Source: an uncultured Agathobacter sp.
Lineage (GTDB): Bacteria; Bacillota; Clostridia; Lachnospirales; Lachnospiraceae
Assembly: GCA_944381555.1 (NCBI GenBank)
Contig: CALWLL010000022.1
Coordinates: 1-64,000 of the forward strand
Length of the DNA stretch: 64,000 nucleotides
Reading direction: 5' to 3'
The notes below the pieces were generated by a model, which was not told the DNA's origin, ran no database searches, and saw only the letters and a list, made by a program, of their open reading frames with translations. Every line of letters begins with the position of its first letter. Positions within the stretch are counted from its first letter, which is position 1. The position numbers were made by a program, and so were the translations under genes. Shown here one piece after another: positions 26,752 to 35,902 of the stretch.

Positions 26752-28224
26752 ATGAATAATTCTATGGTTCGTTATATCCTGGGAAATGTCATTAAACTGG
26801 AAGGTTTATTCTTACTCCTTCCCTGTTCGATTGCCATTATCTATCAGGAACAGGCGGGCTTAGTCTACATGGGCATGGCTGCGGCCTGCATCCTCCTTGG
26901 AATGCTGCTTGCATGGAAAAAACCGGAAAATACGGTTTTCTATTTAAAGGAGGGCTGTATCGCCACCTCCTTTAGCTGGATTATACTCAGCCTCCTTGGC
27001 AGTCTGCCATTTATGATAACCGGCGAAATTCCAGATTTCACGGACGCCATGTTTGAAACTGTGTCCGGTTTTACGACAACCGGTTCAAGTATTTTAAGTG
27101 ATGTAGAAATCCTGTGTCACTGCTCTTTATTCTGGAGAAGCTTTACACACTGGATTGGAGGCATGGGAGTGTTGGTATTTCTTCTTGCAGTGGTTCCAAT
27201 GGGCGGAGGCTCAAACATGAACCTGATGCGTGCCGAAAGCCCCGGCCCGTCTGTGGGAAAGCTGGTTCCAAAAATGCGGCATACCGCCCGTATTCTCTAT
27301 CTGATATACTTAGGCATGACAATAATAGAATTTATACTTTTATTGCTGGTAAAGATGCCCTGGTTCGATGCTTTATGCATCACAATAGGTACCGCAGGAA
27401 CCGGTGGATTCGGCGTTTTAAACAGCAGTGTCGCAGATTATTCCGTAGCTGTTCAGTGGATTGTTACTATATTTATGATTTTATTCGGAATCAACTTTAA
27501 CGCCTACTATCTGATACTATTCGGGCACATCAAAAAAGCCGTCAAAATGGAAGAAATCCGCGCATTTCTCCTAATTATTCTGGCAGCGGTTATATTTATT
27601 TCGATAGACATTTTCAATATGTGTTCCGGTTTATTTGATGCTGTAACCAAAGCGGCTTTTCAGGTAGCTTCCATAATATCGTCCACCGGTTATGCTACGA
27701 CAGACTTTAATTTGTGGCCGGTTACAAGCAAGGCGGTTTTAGTGCTTCTGATGTTTATTGGAGCCTGCGCAGGAAGCACCGGCGGCGGAATAAAGGTGTC
27801 CCGCATTATCATTCAGGGAAAAGCCATTAAAAACGAACTGCATTCCTACATTCATCCACGTTCCGTCAAGCAGATTACGATGGATGAAAAAGAAGTGGAG
27901 CCAGCGGTTTTTCGCTCTGTGAATGTATATATAGCTGCATATTTTGCGATATTTTTAGCTTCCGTACTATTGATTTCTCTTGAAGGCAAAGATCTTGTAA
28001 CCAACTTTACAGCAGTTGCAACAACTTTTAACAACATCGGTCCCGGTCTTGAGCTTGTCGGACCAACACAAAATTTCGGCCACTTCAGCAATCTTTCAAA
28101 ATGGGTATTCATTTTTGATATGCTTGCAGGGCGGTTAGAGCTGTTCCCACTGCTTATTATTTTTTATCCAAGCATCTGGCGGGAATTCCTCTTCTGCAAA
28201 TTCAGACGCATAAGAAAGGCCTAG
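26752..28224 (+). CDS. trkH: Trk/Ktr potassium uptake channel subunit TrkH
   Basis: A 490-residue polytopic membrane protein. The four pore loops with their filter glycines are all present: SGFTTTGSSI, IGTAGTGGFGV, SSTGYATTDF and TTFNNIGPGL. About ten hydrophobic helices surround them, and the HWIGGMG motif after the first loop is typical of TrkH. It forms the potassium path and works with TrkA from the preceding gene. Sodium coupling cannot be decided. Confidence 0.95.
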   Translation: MNNSMVRYILGNVIKLEGLFLLLPCSIAIIYQEQAGLVYMGMAAACILLGMLLAWKKPENTVFYLKEGCIATSFSWIILSLLGSLPFMITGEIPDFTDAMFETVSGFTTTGSSILSDVEILCHCSLFWRSFTHWIGGMGVLVFLLAVVPMGGGSNMNLMRAESPGPSVGKLVPKMRHTARILYLIYLGMTIIEFILLLLVKMPWFDALCITIGTAGTGGFGVLNSSVADYSVAVQWIVTIFMILFGINFNAYYLILFGHIKKAVKMEEIRAFLLIILAAVIFISIDIFNMCSGLFDAVTKAAFQVASIISSTGYATTDFNLWPVTSKAVLVLLMFIGACAGSTGGGIKVSRIIIQGKAIKNELHSYIHPRSVKQITMDEKEVEPAVFRSVNVYIAAYFAIFLASVLLISLEGKDLVTNFTAVATTFNNIGPGLELVGPTQNFGHFSNLSKWVFIFDMLAGRLELFPLLIIFYPSIWREFLFCKFRRIRKA

Positions 28225-28308
28225 GAAATTTTACAGAGCTTTTCCTATTTACCTTTTCATAAAAAAGTATTAACATGAATATATATGCTTAAGATAAGGA
28301 GGTTTCCC

Positions 28309-29634
28309 ATGTTTGTATGTCCAAACTGTGGCGGTAATTTAAAGTTTGATATTCCGTCCCAACAGCTTTCCTGCGAATATTGCCAGACTCAGGCAGACCC
28401 ATATGCCTTTGATGATAAAGCAGAGGGCAGCTTCGAGAAGTTAGACTACGAGGTTACTGTTTTTAGCTGTCCGCAATGCGGCGGTGAAATCGTAAGTACT
28501 GACACTTCCGCAGCCGAATTTTGTACATTCTGCGGCGCATCAACCATTCTGCACAGCAGATTGCGCAATGAAAAGCGCCCAAAATACATCATTCCTTTTA
28601 AACAGACTAAAGAAGATTGCAAAAAGGCTTATTCTGCTATGATGAAAAAAGCCATATTTGCACCGGATGTCTTAAAAAATCCAAAATACATCGATAGTTT
28701 CCGGGGCATTTATATGCCATACTGGGCATTCCATGTCACGCAGCAAAGCCCTTTCTCTTTGAATGCCACCCGTTCTAAACGACGGGGCGACTATATTATT
28801 ACGGACCACTTTGATTTGAAGGGTAATATTGACGCATATTACAAAGGATTATCCTATGATGCCTCCTCTTCTTTTGATGACAGCATCAGCCAAAAAATCG
28901 CCCCGTATGACGTAAAAGGTATGAAGGCATTTACACCCGCCTTCTTAAGCGGTTTCTATGCAGATACCGCAGATGTTCCTGCCGAAGAATATCAAAATCA
29001 GGCAGAGAACACCGCTGCTGAGAACTCCATCCAAAAAATCTACGGAACGCCTGCGTTTTCCGGTATGGAAATCAGCGGTTCTTTGGGGCCGGACGCGTTG
29101 AACACGCAGACAAAAGAGGTGGACAGCACCATGTTCCCGGTCTGGTTTATGTCTTACCGGAACGGCGGACGTGTAGCTTACGCGACGGTCAACGGACAGA
29201 CCGGAAAGGTTGTGACCGACCTTCCCGTAGATGTTCGCAAATATGTGACCGGTTCCCTGCTTCTGGCTGTGCCGGTTTTTATACTTTTAAATCTTCTGTT
29301 TACATTAATGCCATCTACCCTGCTGATTATTACAACGATCCTTGCAGCAATCAGTATGATTATTTATTTCTGCGAATTAGGCACGGTTAAGAAAAAGGAG
29401 AAGTTAGAAAACAAAAAGACAGACCTTGGGCTTATTACGGCAATTACCGCCTTAGTTCTCGGTATTGGAATCACCATACTCCAGCCTGTCAGCGACGTAT
29501 TCTATTATGGAGGAGCTATTATATCTTTATGCGCCGTATTCTGCACAATCAGGGATATTATTCATTACTATAATATTCTGTCAACCCGCAGACTTCCGCA
29601 GTTCGACAGAACAGGAGGTGACGATAATGCGTAA
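28309..29634 (+). CDS. Zinc-ribbon membrane protein
   Basis: A 441-residue protein starting at 28309 behind AAGGAGG; an ATG at 28285 lies upstream of that site. The N-terminus has two zinc ribbons: CPNCGG with CEYCQT, and CPQCGG with CTFCGA (residues about 3-80). A beta-rich middle contains FRGIYMPYWAF, seen in this family of TFIIB-type zinc-ribbon membrane proteins. Four hydrophobic segments occupy the last 130 residues (for example LLLAVPVFILLNLLF, LIITTILAAISMIIYF, ITALVLGIGITIL). Function is not established. It overlaps the next gene by 8 bp, so the two proteins are probably partners. Confidence 0.75.
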   Translation: MFVCPNCGGNLKFDIPSQQLSCEYCQTQADPYAFDDKAEGSFEKLDYEVTVFSCPQCGGEIVSTDTSAAEFCTFCGASTILHSRLRNEKRPKYIIPFKQTKEDCKKAYSAMMKKAIFAPDVLKNPKYIDSFRGIYMPYWAFHVTQQSPFSLNATRSKRRGDYIITDHFDLKGNIDAYYKGLSYDASSSFDDSISQKIAPYDVKGMKAFTPAFLSGFYADTADVPAEEYQNQAENTAAENSIQKIYGTPAFSGMEISGSLGPDALNTQTKEVDSTMFPVWFMSYRNGGRVAYATVNGQTGKVVTDLPVDVRKYVTGSLLLAVPVFILLNLLFTLMPSTLLIITTILAAISMIIYFCELGTVKKKEKLENKKTDLGLITAITALVLGIGITILQPVSDVFYYGGAIISLCAVFCTIRDIIHYYNILSTRRLPQFDRTGGDDNA

Positions 29635-30379
29635 AGGATGTTTCGTACTAATTCTTGTTATTACCGGACTTATTGTGCCGGCTAATTTCTTTGCAAATTC
29701 TTATGAAAACAAAGATACCGGCTATACCGCTTACATCATAGATGATGCAGATGTGCTTTCCCAATCGGAAGAAGCAGATTTATTAGAAGAAATGAAATTC
29801 ATTACAGAGCATGGCAATGCTGCATTTGTATCTGTGAATGATAATCCAGCCTACAGCACCAAGGAATATGCCAGAAGCCTGTGCGAAGATTATTTCGGTT
29901 ATGAGAGCGCTACTGTTTTTATGGTAGATATGGAAAACCGTTATTTATGGATTTATAGTCAGGGCAGTATCTATAACACGATTACGAATGATTACGCCCA
30001 GACCATTACAGATAATGTATATACATATGCTTCTGATGAAGATTACTACAAATGTGCAAGTATCGCTTTTGAACAAATTACCCGTCTCTTAGATGGAAAA
30101 TGGATTGCACAGCCAATGAAATACATCAGCAACGCATTCCTCGCAGTTGCAATTGCATTGCTGATTAACTACTTTGTGGTGATGATGTTGTCCCGTTCCA
30201 AAAAGGCAACAGCAAGCCAGCTTATCAACGGCATCTACTCTAAAGTAGATATTAACAATGCCCGTGCCGACTTTACGCACCAGACAAAACGCTACAGTCC
30301 ACAGAGCTCCGGTTCCGGCGGAAGCGGACGCAGCGGTGGCGGACGCAGTGGTGGCGGCGGTGGCGGCCATAAGTTTTAA
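29627..30379 (+). CDS. TPM-domain secreted/membrane protein with Gly-rich tail
   Basis: A 250-residue protein starting at 29627 behind AGGAGGTGA, overlapping the preceding stop by 8 bp. Residues 1-23 form a signal peptide or anchor (FVLILVITGLIVPANFF). A TPM (TLP18.3/Psb32/MOLO-1) domain follows, with IIDDADVLSQSEEADLLEEM at its start and ATVFMVDMENRYLWIYSQG in the core. A transmembrane helix (NAFLAVAIALLINYFVVMML) precedes a tail that becomes almost pure Gly/Ser/Arg (GRSGGGRSGGGGGGHKF). The TPM domain would sit outside the cell. The preceding zinc-ribbon protein is its likely partner. Confidence 0.8.
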   Translation: MRKGCFVLILVITGLIVPANFFANSYENKDTGYTAYIIDDADVLSQSEEADLLEEMKFITEHGNAAFVSVNDNPAYSTKEYARSLCEDYFGYESATVFMVDMENRYLWIYSQGSIYNTITNDYAQTITDNVYTYASDEDYYKCASIAFEQITRLLDGKWIAQPMKYISNAFLAVAIALLINYFVVMMLSRSKKATASQLINGIYSKVDINNARADFTHQTKRYSPQSSGSGGSGRSGGGRSGGGGGGHKF

Positions 30380-30412
30380 GAACTTACAAAAATAACATTT
30401 CCTCTTTCAAGC

Positions 30413-30455
30413 AAAAAACGAACGATTGCACTTCTTTCTGCTATCGTTCGTTTTT
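30413..30455. terminator. Bidirectional terminator between convergent genes
   Basis: AAAAAACGAACGAT pairs with ATCGTTCGTTTTT around a 16-base loop; it serves the TPM gene and the DUF2974 gene. Confidence 0.85.
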
Positions 30456-30516
30456 CATCTTATACAAAACGGTGTCCGCCGCTTCAAACAAGTCTTTCTA
30501 CTACATCTTTTCTCTT

Positions 30517-31587
30517 CTACTTTTGGGTACGCTCTTCAACAAATAGTTTAATCAGCTTCACAACCAGGTCCCTCTCTTTTTTCGGCACAGAAGCCGCTGC
30601 TTTCAGCAGCGCAGCAGCCGTTTTTGCATCCAGCTGCTCGGTAAAATCATTCATTCCCGCCTTTTCAAAAAGTGTAAAAAACGTATCCACTACCGCTTTC
30701 CTCTCCTCCGTTGTTACCTTAGCCAGCCACGCCTTAACAGAATCACTCATCTCCTTGCTCCTTGGATTTAGCTGTTCTGCAAACTGAAAACTGTCGCGGT
30801 ACACCTTCCAGAAAAAGCCCTCATGCTGTAAGAATGATTTTTGGTCGCTCTTTACCACCTTATAATCCTCCTCGTGTTCCATCAGCATTCCGATAATGGA
30901 CTCCTCCGGTACATAAGCTGATATTTTGTTCTTTACAGCCAGATACGCTTCATCATTTACCATTCTGCGGTTAAATCCCGGGCCGTCAAAGCTGTATATC
31001 TGCACAATCTTCTTCTGTATTTTCGGATTGCAGAATACGCCGGAATATATTGCCAGATTCCCCCCTTTGGAATGTCCTCCCAGATAATATTTTTTCATCA
31101 GTCCCCTCGCCGTCAGATTTACATAATCCACCGCAGACTGCTGGGCAGGAACCGGCATCATATAAACCATATTGAAATCTTCTCTCCAGCCAACAACCGT
31201 TCCATCTGTTCCGCGAAATACGATAAATGTCAGATTCGGCGTAAGATTCACATGCATTGCCGCAAACTGTTCCTGTTCTACCAAATCAATTGTACTGATA
31301 TAATTGCACAGTGTCATATCCGCATACCTTGGACACTGCGCCAAAAGATCAAACATTTCTTCTTTATCTGCATAATACAACATTTTTTGATATCTTTTAA
31401 CATATCTGCGGTTTGCTTCCCGAATTGTAACTGAATCTTCCTCCCCAACCTCTGGGACTACCCCATCCAGACGAAGGTATGAAAGCTGGCTGAATATCAG
31501 CGCATCCACTTCGTTTAACGGTTGTTCGCTAATCGGCAAATCTCCCCGCCATTTTAAGTATGTAAACAGATTATCATTATGTTCCAT
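30517..31587 (-). CDS. DUF2974 (Mbeg1-like) alpha/beta-hydrolase family protein
   Basis: A 356-residue protein with lipase-like alpha/beta fold. The nucleophile elbow is GGHSKGGNLAIY near residue 165; upstream TFIVFRGTDGTVVGWREDFN is the lipase strand and oxyanion region, and YSFDGPGFN follows the nucleophile as in DUF2974. The N-terminal VDALIFSQLSYLRLDG is also typical. There is no signal peptide, so it acts in the cytoplasm. Natural substrates of this family are not known to me. It is divergent from the epimerase gene. Confidence 0.85.
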   Translation of the reverse strand: MEHNDNLFTYLKWRGDLPISEQPLNEVDALIFSQLSYLRLDGVVPEVGEEDSVTIREANRRYVKRYQKMLYYADKEEMFDLLAQCPRYADMTLCNYISTIDLVEQEQFAAMHVNLTPNLTFIVFRGTDGTVVGWREDFNMVYMMPVPAQQSAVDYVNLTARGLMKKYYLGGHSKGGNLAIYSGVFCNPKIQKKIVQIYSFDGPGFNRRMVNDEAYLAVKNKISAYVPEESIIGMLMEHEEDYKVVKSDQKSFLQHEGFFWKVYRDSFQFAEQLNPRSKEMSDSVKAWLAKVTTEERKAVVDTFFTLFEKAGMNDFTEQLDAKTAAALLKAAASVPKKERDLVVKLIKLFVEERTQK

Positions 31588-31660
31588 AAATTCACTCCAC
31601 CTTTCTTATAATAATTATACGGTTTTCAGAAAAAAAATACAGTATTTTTGAAGAATGTGT

Positions 31661-31666
31661 TATAAT
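31661..31666 (+). promoter_or_regulatory. Extended -10 of the aldose epimerase gene
   Basis: TGTTATAAT (TATAAT at 31661-31666), an extended -10 sited 35 bp before the start; no good -35 is visible. Confidence 0.55.
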
Positions 31667-31701
31667 AATTCAAAATATGTTTTCAAATAAGGAGGAATGT
31701 T

Positions 31702-32586
31702 ATGAGATATACTTTGGAAAACGATATCTTGCGCGTAGAAATCGATTCATTCGGAGCGGAGATTAAATCTGTCCAGTCCAAAGCCACCGGACAGGAATAT
31801 ATGTGGCAGGCAGACCCAAAATACTGGGGACGTACCTCGCCGGTCCTTTTTCCATTTGTCGGAAAACTAAAAAATGACTCCTTCCTTCATGGCGGCAAGA
31901 CCTACTCTATGCCGCAGCATGGCTTTGCGCGCAACATGGAGCACTGCCTTGTATCTAAAACAGATTCTGCCATCTGGTTCAAGCTCGTTACCAGCAACGA
32001 AACCTTAGAGCAGTTTCCATTTTCTTTTATTTTGCGTATCGGCTATGAATTGATAGAAAATGAATTAAAGGTAATGTGGGAAGTAAGCAACAACTCGGTG
32101 GATAAACATATGCATTTTGGCATTGGTGCGCATCCTGCTTTTAACTGTCCTGTTCACGGAGAGGAATCAAAGGATGGGTATAAACTCTATTTTGCGGGAC
32201 TTGATGAACTTCATTATTATAGAAATGATATGCAGACAGGTCTTGCGCTTAAAGACGGCCATGTTCTTGCTCTTGATAATCACAGAGCCGTTATTACACC
32301 GGACTTTTTTGACAAGGGTACATACATCGCAGAAAACAGACAGACCGGAGAAGTCGGCTTAGAAGACCCGCAGGGAAACCGTATCCTGACAGTTCTCTTC
32401 AATGCACCGCTGTTTGGCATCTGGTCGCCTGAGGGCAAACAGGCACCGTTTGTTTGTATCGAACCCTGGTACGGCCGCTGTGACAGCATAGATTTCGAGG
32501 GTACTTTAAAGGCCCGTGACTATGACAACGTCTTAGAAGCAGGCAATCGTTTTAATACCTCCTATGTTATAAGATTTGGTGCATAA
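31702..32586 (+). CDS. Aldose 1-epimerase family protein (LacX-like)
   Basis: A 294-residue galactose-mutarotase-like beta-sandwich. Features are an early AEIKSVQSKATGQEYMWQAD, the HGGKTYSMPQHGFARN segment with conserved His, the second His in GIGAHPAFNCP, and the catalytic-type Glu in CIEPWYGRCD near the end. It interconverts anomers of a sugar or sugar phosphate; LacX-type members are of uncertain substrate. It has its own promoter and precedes carB by 81 bp. Confidence 0.88.
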   Translation: MRYTLENDILRVEIDSFGAEIKSVQSKATGQEYMWQADPKYWGRTSPVLFPFVGKLKNDSFLHGGKTYSMPQHGFARNMEHCLVSKTDSAIWFKLVTSNETLEQFPFSFILRIGYELIENELKVMWEVSNNSVDKHMHFGIGAHPAFNCPVHGEESKDGYKLYFAGLDELHYYRNDMQTGLALKDGHVLALDNHRAVITPDFFDKGTYIAENRQTGEVGLEDPQGNRILTVLFNAPLFGIWSPEGKQAPFVCIEPWYGRCDSIDFEGTLKARDYDNVLEAGNRFNTSYVIRFGA

Positions 32587-32667
32587 TTTTATAAGTTTTT
32601 TTCGCTTGTAATTTTTTGTATCTTATATAATAATAGACGAAGAGTAAATAAGGAGGATCGTTTTTCT

Positions 32668-35600
32668 ATGCCAAAAAGAAATGACATTAACAAAATACTA
32701 ATCATCGGTTCCGGTCCAATCATTATCGGACAGGCCTGTGAGTTTGACTACTCCGGTACACAGGCTTGTAAAGCCCTTCGCAGCTTGGGTTACGAAATCG
32801 TACTGGTAAACTCAAATCCTGCAACCATTATGACTGACCCGGAAACCGCTGATGTAACATACATCGAACCTCTTAACGTTGAACGTTTAGAGCAGATTAT
32901 CGCAAAAGAACGTCCTGACGCACTCCTTCCAAACCTTGGCGGACAGTCAGCACTGAACCTTTGCTCTGAGTTAAATCAGACAGGCATCCTTGAAAAATAC
33001 AATGTTCAGGTAATCGGCGTTCAGGTGGATGCCATAGAACGCGGCGAGGACCGTATCGAATTTAAGAAAGCTATGAACAAGCTGGGAATCGAAATGGCGC
33101 GGAGCGAAGTTGCTTATTCTGTTGAAGAAGCGCTTGCTATCGCAGACAGGTTAGGCTATCCGGTAGTTCTTCGTCCGGCATACACTATGGGCGGCGCAGG
33201 CGGCGGACTTGTCTATAACAAAGAAGAATTAAAGGTTGTTTGCGCACGCGGCATTCAGACCAGCTTAGTAGGACAGGTTCTTGTAGAAGAATCGATTCTC
33301 GGATGGGAAGAATTGGAGGTAGAAGTCGTACGGGATGCTGACAACAACATGATTACCGTATGCTTCATTGAAAACATCGACCCTCTTGGCATTCATACAG
33401 GTGATTCCTTCTGTTCTGCCCCTATGCTTACTATCTCGCAGGATGTGCAGGACAGACTAAAAGAGCAGGCATTTAAGATTGTAGAGTCCGTAGAGGTCAT
33501 CGGCGGAACGAATGTGCAGTTCGCTCATGACCCGGTATCTGACCGAATCATCGTTATTGAAATCAACCCTCGTACTTCCCGCTCTTCCGCCCTTGCTTCA
33601 AAAGCAACCGGTTTTCCAATTGCTTTGGTATCCGCAATGCTTGCCTGCGGACTTACACTTGCAGACATTCCCTGCGGTAAATACGGTACATTAGATAAAT
33701 ATGTTCCGGACGGCGATTATGTCGTAATCAAATTTGCCCGCTGGGCATTTGAAAAATTTAAAGGCGTGGAAGACAAATTAGGAACCCAGATGCGCGCGGT
33801 CGGCGAGGTAATGAGTATTGGAAAAACCTATAAAGAGGCCTTCCAGAAAGCCATCCGAAGTCTGGAAACAGGCCGTTACGGTCTTGGACACGCCAAGAAC
33901 TTCGATACATTGACCAAAGAACAGCTTCTTAAGATGTTGATTACCCCATCTAGTGAGCGCTATTTCATCATGTACGAAGCATTAAGAGCTGGTGCAACAG
34001 TGGATGAAATCTATGACATCACAAAAGTAAAACACTATTTCATCGAACAGATGAAAGAATTAGTAGAGGAAGAAGAAGCCCTCATAGCAAATAAAGGCTC
34101 TCTTCCTTCTGACGAAGCACTTATCTCTGCTAAGAAGAATGGTTTTTCAGATAAATACTTAAGCCAGATTCTCTCTGTTTCGGAAGATGAAATCCGGAAT
34201 AAGCGGATTTCTCTTGGCGTAGAAGAAGCCTGGGAGGGTGTTCATGTAAGCGGCACAAAAGATAGGGCTTATTACTACAGCACTTACAATGCCGAAGATA
34301 AATCCACAGTATCGGATAATAAAAAGATTATGATTCTTGGCGGCGGACCAAACCGTATCGGTCAGGGTATCGAATTTGACTACTGCTGTGTACATGCTGC
34401 ACTTGCACTTAAAAAACTAGGCTTTGAAACTATTATTGTAAACTGTAACCCGGAAACCGTATCTACAGACTACGATACCTCCGATAAGTTATACTTCGAG
34501 CCGCTTACCCTTGAAGATGTATTAAGCATCTACAAGAAAGAAAAACCGCTTGGTCTTATTGCCCAGTTTGGCGGACAGACTCCGCTTAACCTTGCGGCTG
34601 ATCTTGAGAAAAACGGCGTTAAGATCCTAGGAACTTCTCCTGCTGTCATCGACCTTGCAGAAGACCGCGACCTGTTCCGCGCCATGATGGACAAACTTGA
34701 AATTCCAATGCCGGAATCCGGAATGGCTGTCAATGTCGAAGAGGCAATTGCAATCGCAGACCGTATCGGCTATCCGGTAATGGTGCGTCCTTCTTATGTA
34801 TTGGGCGGACGCGGCATGGAAGTGGTATATGACGAGGAAAGTCTTGAGAATTATATGAATGCGGCTGTCGGTGTAACACCAGACAGACCAATCCTCATCG
34901 ACAGATTTTTAAATCATGCATTAGAATGTGAAGCAGATGCTATCAGCGACGGCACACACGCATTTGTACCTGCTGTTATGGAACATATTGAACTTGCAGG
35001 GGTTCACTCCGGTGACTCCGCCTGCATCCTTCCTTCTGTTCACATCTCAGAGAAAAATGTCAAAACCATCAAAGAATATACCCGTAAGATTGCGGAAGAA
35101 ATGGGTGTTAAAGGCTTGATGAATATGCAGTACGCAATCGAAAACGGCAAAGTGTATGTATTGGAAGCCAACCCAAGAGCTTCCCGTACCGTACCGCTGG
35201 TATCTAAGGTATGCAACATTCGCATGGTACCGCTTGCAACAGAAATCATTACATCCGAACTGACGGGAAATCCATCTCCTGTTCCGGCATTAAAAGAACA
35301 GGACATTCCATTCTATGGTGTAAAAGAAGCTGTATTCCCATTTAATATGTTCCAGGAGGTTGACCCTATCCTCGGACCTGAAATGCGTTCTACCGGCGAA
35401 GTGCTTGGACTCTCTCCTTCTTATGGCGAAGCCTTCTTCAAGGCTCAGGAAGCAACACAGTCCAGACTTCCGTTAGAAGGAACTGTTCTTATCTCTGTAA
35501 ACAACAAAGATAAAGCAGAGGTTGTTGATATCGCAAAAGCCTTCCACGAGAATGGATTTAAAATTATTTCAACAGGCTCTACGCACAAACTGATAACCGA

Positions 35601-35889
35601 GTCCGGCATTCCCGCAGAAAAGATTAAAAAGCTCTATGAAGGCCGTCCAAACATCTTAGATGCGATTACAAACGGAGATTTCCAGTTAATCGTAAACTCT
35701 CCTGCCGGAAAAGAGAGCGTGCATGACGACAGTTATCTGCGCAAAGCTGCAATTAAAAACAAAATTCCTTATATAACAACTATGGCTGCTGCCAAGGCAA
35801 CTGCCGAAGGAATCCGTTATATCAAAACACATGGTAATTCAAGTGTAAAATCTTTACAGGAATTGCATAGTCAGATTCACGACAAATAA
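32668..35889 (+). CDS. carB: Carbamoyl-phosphate synthase large subunit
   Basis: A 1073-residue CarB, full length. Two homologous ATP-grasp halves are visible: IIIGQACEFDYSGTQACKAL opening the first and RIGQGIEFDYCCVHAALAL the second, each with PVVLRPAYTMGG or PVMVRPSYVLGG loops and EINPRTSRSSAL or EANPRASRTVPL metal-site motifs. The last 130 residues form the MGS-like regulatory domain (IISTGSTHKLITESGI), the usual site for UMP or ornithine. It makes carbamoyl phosphate for pyrimidines and arginine. carA is not adjacent, which is unusual for the pair. A strong terminator follows. Confidence 0.97.
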   Translation: MPKRNDINKILIIGSGPIIIGQACEFDYSGTQACKALRSLGYEIVLVNSNPATIMTDPETADVTYIEPLNVERLEQIIAKERPDALLPNLGGQSALNLCSELNQTGILEKYNVQVIGVQVDAIERGEDRIEFKKAMNKLGIEMARSEVAYSVEEALAIADRLGYPVVLRPAYTMGGAGGGLVYNKEELKVVCARGIQTSLVGQVLVEESILGWEELEVEVVRDADNNMITVCFIENIDPLGIHTGDSFCSAPMLTISQDVQDRLKEQAFKIVESVEVIGGTNVQFAHDPVSDRIIVIEINPRTSRSSALASKATGFPIALVSAMLACGLTLADIPCGKYGTLDKYVPDGDYVVIKFARWAFEKFKGVEDKLGTQMRAVGEVMSIGKTYKEAFQKAIRSLETGRYGLGHAKNFDTLTKEQLLKMLITPSSERYFIMYEALRAGATVDEIYDITKVKHYFIEQMKELVEEEEALIANKGSLPSDEALISAKKNGFSDKYLSQILSVSEDEIRNKRISLGVEEAWEGVHVSGTKDRAYYYSTYNAEDKSTVSDNKKIMILGGGPNRIGQGIEFDYCCVHAALALKKLGFETIIVNCNPETVSTDYDTSDKLYFEPLTLEDVLSIYKKEKPLGLIAQFGGQTPLNLAADLEKNGVKILGTSPAVIDLAEDRDLFRAMMDKLEIPMPESGMAVNVEEAIAIADRIGYPVMVRPSYVLGGRGMEVVYDEESLENYMNAAVGVTPDRPILIDRFLNHALECEADAISDGTHAFVPAVMEHIELAGVHSGDSACILPSVHISEKNVKTIKEYTRKIAEEMGVKGLMNMQYAIENGKVYVLEANPRASRTVPLVSKVCNIRMVPLATEIITSELTGNPSPVPALKEQDIPFYGVKEAVFPFNMFQEVDPILGPEMRSTGEVLGLSPSYGEAFFKAQEATQSRLPLEGTVLISVNNKDKAEVVDIAKAFHENGFKIISTGSTHKLITESGIPAEKIKKLYEGRPNILDAITNGDFQLIVNSPAGKESVHDDSYLRKAAIKNKIPYITTMAAAKATAEGIRYIKTHGNSSVKSLQELHSQIHDK

Positions 35890-35902
35890 ATATTGTTAAA
35901 AC

